A stretch of DNA of 11,402 nucleotides from contig JBFHGJ010000148.1 in assembly GCA_041583135.1 (NCBI GenBank), positions 1-11,402 of the forward strand, read 5' to 3'. The DNA comes from JABSOG01 sp041583135. Lineage in GTDB: Bacteria > Pseudomonadota > Gammaproteobacteria > Enterobacterales > Alteromonadaceae. Below, piece after piece: positions 9,501-11,402 of this stretch. How positions within the stretch are numbered: the stretch's first letter is position 1; every line of letters starts with the position of its first letter. Both the position numbers and the translations under genes were made by a program. The notes below the pieces were generated by a model, which worked only from the letters and a program-made list of their open reading frames with translations, searched no databases and had not been told where the DNA came from.

Positions 9501-9592
9501 CCCAGATAATTATTTGGATGCAGTTGCTGGAGCAAGATAAAGATAGTAAACAACGACAGCACAAAGGTAGAGGGTTAGCGCCCAAGCTCTAG
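455..9592 (+). CDS. Giant exported protein of six PQQ-like propellers alternating with TSP3 calcium-binding blocks
   Basis: A 3045-residue protein with a signal peptide (1-22). Propellers occupy about 91-424, 732-1072, 1131-1476, 1576-1914, 2088-2424 and 2525-2875. Each has eight blades with the pattern DGTIYxGSxDGxLYAL...GxLxW, as in BamB and quinoprotein (PQQ_2) folds. A jelly-roll-like domain (430-564) follows propeller 1. Acidic TSP3 blocks lie at about 565-727, 1077-1130, 1481-1567, 1923-2078, 2431-2522 and 2883-3003. Five of the six carry DNCPxxxN and GGDACD. Propellers 2-6 close with PWPM-type motifs (P1060, P1462, P1902, G2411 variant, P2863). No PQQ-dehydrogenase catalytic residues are evident, so a structural, adhesive or ligand-binding role at the cell surface or outside is more likely than an enzymatic one. 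The calcium blocks probably act as rigid spacers. The tail (3004-3045) has no membrane anchor, GlyGly-CTERM or PEP-CTERM signal. The frame is intact. The gene stands alone, without visible operon partners. The exact function is unknown. Confidence 0.93.
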   Translation: MTISRLLLFIVAFLMVSSSSAAQKEPFKLLPGKLTFAETDSGKTGTSVEIGNHITPISVEKPEEPLESSVSSASLVASAVTADLVNVDNALGELLWTFKKDSGGVIGRSVGADGTLFVSTSDQLYALTPDGNQKWEFVVDEHSNTDDNIVTSVVTAANGANYFATAKNKIYAVSAHSTLLWIYDVGEEVINNSLVTDKYNHLYFTTENDTLYKLDAQGKLQWQRNHSSATQLHPVFDDEGTMYLGDENHNLNAILPDGRVKWSVQLGTTAVMPTVTAQGTVYVGTRRSRLYAISPEGKIQWQYKFFYGNSVRTAPFVGPDNRVYITHEGDLYTFDLKGSLLWKAETESFDTSSPVMDHKGNLYYIGTDNQYSNHYKRYLYAVGNDGALLWSRHLDYVNNTTIKPMISSGQLIISRGSLESYNLLSDEVNPTVVDFESGDLSQADFSLQGQKSWVVGTDSAIEGFSVSSPDGMEHGQHSTLTLTGKTGSGFFQFDYKVESEANFDSLVFFIDGKRHKQISGFEQGQVRFYLKPGEHRFQWRYIKDSRLSAGQDQVQIDNISMPKWVDSDGDGITDAQDNCPNIANPAQLNNDGDFNGGDACDTDDDNDGVEDQHDQMPFDGNESIDSDGDGIGDNRDTDDDNDGVTDSEDIFPLDASESYDSDGDGIGNNADDDDDNDGMSDNWELANGLNPEDPVDAFIDADGDGYSNIWELYAGSDPNDNSSVPDADVTNDWRIQTNEGRLSDLAIGQDGVIYVGAQSGFLYAINPDGTQRWRFDDSLRIGSITENPVVSNRGDIYTYTDINIIYHFNVKGQLVWYWNTEAEVLHKPLVTPDNHLIIAIDNNLCQLPADGSLVDCVEMGSTITAAPVVDAQGTIYFGTSEGRLHAWHQGREQWQLTLGQQALNLVITDDNGKLVIAADDGKLSTVNTEGDLLWQFDSGTDVTYQPIIGIDQKIYLRDGEHRLVALASDGSLLWRYAVPADLQQKPRGLLQDNNGVIYLADAAQTLHAVNADGTKRWRYPFEADITSAPLMDENSRIYIGLSNGAVHALKVDEARPAPSPWPMAGQNGARTSLKPTDSDGDGLPDGWEIQFGLNENRNDANQDADNDGYSNALEFKHFSDPNNPHNTPGVQGMLKWRVTTSGKVYSSPAQGDDGTLYVGNEIGFFSAISPQGELKWRYRVGARITSSPAIDINGSIYFGSANGHLYALNRQGELLWAFDTKGSIIASPSVAPDGTIYIGNSDGVVRALSDNGEQLWQTSLEASTHFSPAIGQNGHIYVSTSDGKLRALDQENGEIQWTIQTDGDIRSAISLDHNGNIYVGSYDGYIYSINPEGSVNWRFATNDNNRVGSGIAIDNSGRLYFADAKGVIYSIDSSGEPLWQYQASGWFEATPTIDDKGLIYFANGDRNVLAFDARGNLKWTHRLWGYIWSSPVLDDGVIYVGSSDGHFYALHTNSGGMDHSAPWPMFANNRRHTGYILETNADNDGDGVPDSQDNCPSISNPDQLNSDGKDDGGDACDSDDDDDLMPDIWEVENGLDPLDPTDTDEDIDNDGVANYLEYLAGTAANSSNERPQVGSKALEVKVTSSTSYTTSTPVVAEDGTVYVTTNAGLTAYDRYLKFKWHYDVAAEVSASPVIGIDGTIYFGDRSGMMHAIDPYGQLKWNYQAGEQIFGSAAINAYGTLYYTVTNGQLLAQDPNGKLLWTYAISPGWNSVPVIDSEGVIYLSDEINLFHAVNPDGTRRWQALLDSGSSSQAAIAYDGMIYIGKEAFDRNGQRRWTNSASLIAGVLDNQGNYYAQSYQGELFALDKQGQTLWQTSLESNNRTGISGSWRVPLLGEGGEIYFVTPNGYLYAIDRQGQVSWSLRVYGGNFNAPVMGKNGLLYLYTSHGSLIAVYADSQKPLDSPWPMVGANFNHTGMTEAFDPSIDSDEDSIADAFDNCPLVANPNQTNTDQSHDGGDACDNDDDNDGIEDSEDQYPQDPTEVRDSDGDGIADNRDDDIDNDGVANHLDAMPFDASEYSDHDGDGIGDNADTDDDNDGMDDQWELRYGLNPLSADDQDGDPDGDGYSNIEEFLAGTSPLIASQVVQAENLTKWTVDLNAAIESSPAIAQDGTVYVVNQSGILYAVSGDGEVLWHYGSDIATSASPTLGNSGAIFVGNGKTLQSVQTDGQMAWSLPLGGKVNGGPAQAIDGSLYVASSDGMLTAVSQGGEKLWEVADVNGGMSRPAIDGNGVIYIGSSDGLLAINPDGTEKWRFETGSYVRTNPAISASGNVVFASSDGLYYAVKPTGEQAWSYDTSGHRVGNPVITGKGISYFVADYHLHALDGNGEEIWKVRVGNSRSTPAIGANGVIYVGSDSDGLKAFNTDGSERFDHRTLYADYNSGIAITNDGLIIAGDEYGNLHAVSSNSYGYPLEGWPRLGANNSQTGNVDGGQLDRDNDGVIDGQDNCPFIPNEEQINTDGEPDGGDACDLDDDNDQMPDTWELEHGLNPLDAADAGLDADDDGFSNLREFLEGFDPNDPNSRPDGYGEVKWQIDIGANRYSSPALANDGTLYVGSESDHLYAIDSKKGVIKWQHDIGEDLKSSPAIAPNGNILFSVDNQKVVAINQEGEAVWSTKINDKSVFGGSNDVSVSADGTIYMGVYSGTNGNQMFSLSSSGEVNWQFDSGKAIWSRPSIDKNGNIYFGNRDKFIALNPSGELLWQYESQWGFTGTSAIAEDGTIYITEGNLGLTTAWFTALTPQGELKWRIKIDYIGRTTPLIAADGTIYFVTESGYLYAVDPIGFILWKFNAMGKSVTGVPIIGLNGLVYISSADGIYELDTAGRVNWHLPLEGATHASPVLDKDGILYVSSGEQLVAIYTVSKGVQDAPWPMRGQNPSRNGQQPVAGEDSDGDGIVDRFDNCPDVANFDQLNTDGVDDGGDACDDDDDNDGVLDLDDVFPLDATEWSDNDMDGVGDNADSDDDNDGMSDTWESFYGLNPLDSADANIDSDGDGYSNLQEYKAGSDPTNAQSTPENVQQLNPSQIIIWMQLLEQDKDSKQRQHKGRGLAPKL
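1742..2146 (+). other. Jelly-roll/ConA-like domain between propeller 1 and the first TSP3 block
   Basis: Residues 430-564 begin VVDFESGDLS and run through FQFDYKVESEANFDSLVFFI, DGKR, PGEHRFQWRYIKD and QVQIDNIS. This matches a recurrent bacterial extracellular beta-sandwich (MAM/ConA-like; pattern DFESG...FDYKVSSE..D.L.F.IDG...GxHxxxWxYxKD...DNI). Such modules often bind glycans or proteins. It occurs once in this protein. Confidence 0.7.
2147..9463 (+). repeat. Tandem cassettes: TSP3 calcium block plus eight-bladed propeller
   Basis: Five cassettes of block plus propeller follow one another, and a sixth block ends the series. Nucleotide bounds of the blocks are about 2147-2635, 3683-3844, 4895-5155, 6221-6688, 7745-8020 and 9101-9463. 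Blocks 1, 4 and 6 are long, with two or three extra DxDxDGxxD units. Blocks 3 and 5 are shorter, and block 2 is minimal and lacks the DNCP/DACD module. Every block ends in a variant of D(A/S)DxDGxSNxxEF...DP. The DNA shows repeated GATGACAACGATGG-like stretches in the blocks, a possible substrate for recombination. Propeller sequences are well diverged, so the duplications are not recent. Confidence 0.85.
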
Positions 9593-9638
9593 AGACAAAT
9601 ATATGGGTAGCACATGGAGGTGCGCTAAACGTCTTTTT
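9593..9638 (+). terminator. Weak candidate terminator after the giant gene
   Basis: Right after the TAG stop, AGAC (9593-9596) can pair with GTCT (9631-9634). Inside, TAGCAC (9608-9613) pairs imperfectly with GTGCGCTA (9620-9627), and five T residues follow at 9634-9638. The stem is short and bulged, so termination efficiency is doubtful. Confidence 0.3.
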
Positions 9639-9666
9639 AAACCAAAAGCAACAGGACACTGAACTT

Positions 9667-9795
9667 ATGGTAAAAATCGTGCTCGTAAGCCTTTGATTCT
9701 TGGTTGCGGCTATGTCAACTTATAGGAAAGACGACATCTTTGTTGTTTGCACTAATAGTCTGCATATTTTCCTTATAAGTCTGCATGTAATTTGA
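9667..9795 (+). pseudogene. Possible decayed gene start with signal-peptide-like N-terminus
   Basis: ATG at 9667 opens MVKIVLVSL and stops at TGA 9694-9696. Reading through in the same frame gives FLVAAMSTYRKDDIFVV and continues to a second TGA at 9793-9795. The two parts together look like a hydrophobic signal peptide followed by a mature start, as if a Trp codon (TGG) had become TGA. AGGAC at 9653-9657 could be a weak ribosome site. It starts 75 bases after the giant gene, where an operon partner might once have begun. At 42 codons with no recognised domain this may be coincidence. Confidence 0.2.
9718..9786. repeat. Imperfect inverted repeat with overlapping 9-bp direct repeats
   Basis: ACTTATAGGAAA (9718-9729) is the inverse of TTTCCTTATAAGT (9768-9780) with one bulged T, giving 12 pairs around a 38-base spacer. 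Overlapping it, AGTCTGCAT occurs at 9757-9765 and again at 9778-9786, 21 bases apart (two helical turns). This could be a regulator site or mobile-element debris. The rest of 9593-9898 holds nothing else I can name except a small hairpin at 9826-9841. Confidence 0.4.
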
Positions 9796-9825
9796 AGTAT
9801 ATTTTGTCATTTGTAATACTACCAA

Positions 9826-9841
9826 GTTGCGTTCGTGCAAC
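9826..9841 (+). other. Small UUCG-loop hairpin upstream of the IS110-family element
   Basis: GTTGCG pairs with TGCAAC around a TTCG tetraloop, with a closing G-U pair. No T-tract follows, so it is not a standard terminator. It lies about 60 bases before the presumed left end of the IS110-family element. Its role is unknown. Confidence 0.35.
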
Positions 9842-9898
9842 GGATTAATTGCTAAATATGATATGAGGGTGAGTGAAACAGCTACCTGATAATCATAT

Positions 9899-9966
9899 AG
9901 CTCCCCCTAAGAAGTCGAGATAAAGTGTATTCGCCAAAACAACACTTTTAGACAACAGGGGGAGCT
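9899..9966 (+). promoter_or_regulatory. Leader hairpin that would mask the transposase ribosome site
   Basis: AGCTCCCCCT (9899-9908) is the exact inverse of AGGGGGAGCT (9957-9966), which contains the transposase Shine-Dalgarno sequence just before ATG 9970. Between the arms, AAAGTGT (9922-9928) pairs with ACACTTT (9942-9948). A transcript starting upstream would fold into a nested stem hiding the ribosome site, whereas one starting inside would not. That could protect the element from read-through expression from the neighbouring gene. The pairing is seen; the regulation is inferred. Confidence 0.5.
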
Positions 9967-9969
9967 GGC

Positions 9970-10986
9970 ATGACATTTTATTGCGGTATCGATTTACATT
10001 CAAATAATAGCGTTGTAGTTGTTATTAACGAAAATGGTGAAATCGTTAAGAGAAAGAAGTTAGACAATATTCTTTCAGATATCACCGACTTTCTTGAGCA
10101 ATCCAAAAACGATATGGCAGGAGTTGTCGTCGAATCAACATTCAATTGGTATTGGCTTTTTGATGGTCTGCTTGAGCATGGCTTCAAAGTTCATTTAGCC
10201 AATACAACGGCAATTCAACAGTATGACGGTATGAAGCACTCCGATGACAATACAGACGCCCGATGGTTAGCCGAAATGCTGAGGCTGGATATATTACCTA
10301 CCGGCTATATCTGTCCCAAGAAAGACAGGGCCATACGTGACTTATTACGCAAGAGGATGCAGCTTGTCCAGAACCATACGAAGCACCTGCTGTCCATTCA
10401 GGGCGCTTATCAGATGCATTTGGGACAATGAATAAATGATAAGGTCATCAAAAAGTTAACTGAAGAGGAAGTATCTCAGCACTTTCCCGATGCCAATCAA
10501 GCGTTGGCTGTTGTCAGCAACCTGACAATCATGAAGGCATTGAGCAGCCAAGTGAAAATAATAGAGCAAGCATTGCTAAAGCAGGTCAAGACGATGGATG
10601 AGTATCAGAACTTAACCAACATTGATGGTATCGGTAAAGCACTGGGTATGACGATAGTTTTAGAAACTGGAGACATTAATAGGTTTAACAGCCCAGGTAA
10701 CTATTCATCTTATTGTCGCTTGGTTAATGGTGCTCGTTACAGTAACGGCAAGAAAAAAGGCAAGACCAACACTAAATGCGGCAATAAATATCTGGCTTGG
10801 GCTTATGTTGAAGCCGCCAATTTTGCTATCAGGTATAACAAAACCGTCAAAGCCTATTACCAAAGAAAGATGGCCAAAACAAATGCTATCGTTGCAAAGA
10901 AGACAATAGCCCACAAGTTGGCTAGGGCTTGCTTTTATGTCCTAAGAGACGGTGTAGCATTTGATGTTAACAAAGCATTTTGCTGA
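9970..10986 (+). pseudogene. IS110-family DEDD transposase interrupted by an in-frame TGA
   Basis: The frame runs from ATG 9970 (strong AGGGGGAG ribosome site) to TGA 10984-10986, 338 codons, the normal length for the family. Codon 154 (10429-10431) is TGA. The first part (153 residues) carries the RuvC-like domain: GIDLHSNN with Asp8, VVVESTFNW with Glu55, and SDDNTDARWLAEML with Asp93 and Asp96, a complete DEDD set. The second part carries the Transposase_20 domain: the helix-hairpin-helix-like NIDGIGKALGM (codons 217 onward) and GARYSNGKKKGKTNTKCGN with the likely catalytic Ser at codon 258. Codons 155-178 between the stop and the next possible start (TTG 10504) are still transposase-like (VIKKLTEEEVSQHFPDANQA), so the stop is a single substitution, for example CGA to TGA. 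Family members recombine circular element ends with targets using a guide RNA. This copy is probably inactive by itself. Confidence 0.88.
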
Positions 10987-10993
10987 AAAGAAT

Positions 10994-11144
10994 TGGGCTA
11001 AAGTGTCGAACTTGTACTGGGGTTGGAATAACCATGGGACCTGATTAAGTCGGCACTTTATCCCACCACAAATAGGTTGTAAAAAATTTGAATATGCCCA
11101 ACAGGTGAGCCATCTGGGGTTGGCTAGAAACCATAGTTCTGTTG
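10994..11144 (+). ncRNA. Candidate bridge RNA/seekRNA: two stem-loops with a shared loop motif
   Basis: Eight bases after the transposase stop, 10994-11013 pairs with 11047-11065: TGGG, mismatch, TAAAGTGTCG against CGGCACTTTA (one G-U), a bulged A, then ACTT with AAGT, in all 18 pairs around a 33-base loop. A second stem joins CAACAG (11099-11104) to CTGTTG (11139-11144). Both loops contain CTGGGGTTGG (11017-11026, 11114-11123) followed after a few bases by ACCAT (11031-11035, 11130-11134). IS1111-type members of the IS110 family are known to encode a guide RNA with target and donor loops on this 3' side. Structure and repeat are seen; identity as bridge RNA is inferred. A hairpin at 11151-11170 may belong to the same RNA. 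Confidence 0.45.
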
Positions 11145-11150
11145 AAGTAC

Positions 11151-11170
11151 GGCACGGTTTTAACCGTGCC
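11151..11170. repeat. GC-rich hairpin, GGCACGGT/ACCGTGCC
   Basis: Eight to nine perfect pairs (GGCACGGT with ACCGTGCC) enclose a four-base TTTA loop. No T-tract follows on either strand, so it is not a standard terminator. It could be the 3' end of the candidate IS110-family RNA or an end-recognition structure. Confidence 0.6.
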
Positions 11171-11402
11171 AGAATAACTGGACGTCTGTTGGCACTGAAC
11201 AATTATTGAGACTCAGTAGAGTCAAGGGCGGAGAACAACCTGCAGCTTGTTCTCCACAGCCTTAAATCAGATGGCTGACTGGTGCATATTTAATGACACC
11301 ATGTATGCCATGAGGTTCAGGCGCATGTATCAAATTGATAACCAAAACCTAAATGTGCAACTTACGTGTTTTATAATCGGATTTTTCCAAAAGAAAAATG
11401 CC
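11171..11402. other. Right flank, no recognisable gene
   Basis: Two further structures are visible: GACTC/GAGTC (11210-11223), and a perfect 9-bp hairpin GGAGAACAA/TTGTTCTCC (11230-11255) with a CTGCAG-containing loop. From ATG 11271 a frame of 44 codons (starting MADWCIFNDTMYAMRFRR) stays open to the window edge, but it has no ribosome site and no similarity I recognise. The right boundary of the IS110-family element may lie in this stretch. Confidence 0.4.

Larger units (their letters stand above)
9899..11170 (+). mobile_element. IS110-family insertion sequence (approximate ends)
   Basis: The element is defined by a DEDD transposase frame (9970-10986) with structured non-coding DNA on both sides. 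Terminal repeats are not obvious, as is usual in this family, so the ends given are those of the outermost structures I connect with it. GATAAAGTG at 9919-9927 recurs inverted as CACTTTATC at 11054-11062; these may be the sub-terminal inverted repeats of the IS1111 subgroup. True boundaries could lie tens of bases further out, particularly on the right. Confidence 0.65.

Noticed and set aside
455..9592. The protein as a PQQ-dependent dehydrogenase or as BamB
   Set aside because: I see no PQQ-dehydrogenase active-site arrangement and no lipoprotein Cys as in BamB; length and TSP3 blocks fit neither.
9694..10431. TGA read as an amino acid (alternative genetic code)
   Set aside because: Two in-frame TGA codons suggested it, but the 3045-codon gene uses TGG for its very many Trp residues and contains no internal TGA.
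11151..11170. Hairpin as a rho-independent terminator
   Set aside because: No T-tract follows on either strand.
10942..11202. 86-codon open frame on the minus strand downstream of the transposase
   Set aside because: It overlaps the transposase 3' end and the structured stem-loops, has no ribosome site, and its composition (many W, C, P) looks like translated structured RNA.
1..11402. CRISPR arrays, tRNA or rRNA genes
   Set aside because: No short regularly spaced identical repeats outside coding repeats, and no tRNA- or rRNA-like segments, were seen by eye.

Overview
The window looks like accessory DNA from a Gram-negative bacterium, most likely a marine or aquatic gammaproteobacterium of the Alteromonadales/Shewanella/Vibrio kind. 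This rests on moderate GC content, the two insertion-sequence families present (IS256 and IS110), and a very large secreted beta-propeller/calcium-repeat protein of a type common there. The organism assignment is inference; no rRNA or housekeeping gene is present to test it.

Layout. Positions 1-139 are the right end of an IS256-family element: the last 34 codons of its transposase and the terminal inverted repeat. Positions about 164-298 hold a short frameshifted relic that resembles the N-terminal domain of TnsA, the Tn7-type transposon endonuclease. Positions 299-454 are the leader of the main gene. Positions 455-9592 (80% of the window) are one gene for a 3045-residue exported protein. It has a signal peptide and six eight-bladed PQQ/BamB-like propellers (48 W-motif blades by my count). 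Propeller 1 is followed by a jelly-roll-like domain, and acidic calcium-binding thrombospondin type 3 (TSP3) blocks follow the jelly-roll domain and each later propeller. Propellers 2-6 each close with a PWPM...N...TG-type motif. A hydrophilic tail without any sorting signal ends the protein.

Positions 9593-9898 hold no convincing gene: a weak terminator candidate, a possible decayed signal-peptide-like start, and repeats. From about 9899 to 11170 lies an IS110-family element. Its 338-codon DEDD transposase frame (9970-10986) is interrupted by one in-frame TGA at codon 154. The leader carries a perfect 10-bp inverted repeat whose 3' arm covers the transposase Shine-Dalgarno sequence. The 3' non-coding side can fold into two successive stem-loops (10994-11065 and 11099-11144), both displaying the same CTGGGGTTGG...ACCAT motif in the loop. 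Such a layout would be expected of an IS110/IS1111 bridge RNA (seekRNA) with two binding loops. This is the most interesting undescribed candidate here. The last 230 bases hold another strong hairpin and a 44-codon open frame that runs off the edge.

Taken together, a giant surface or secreted repeat protein sits between mobile elements in different states of decay. I see no operon partner for it, and its biochemical function cannot be named from sequence alone.
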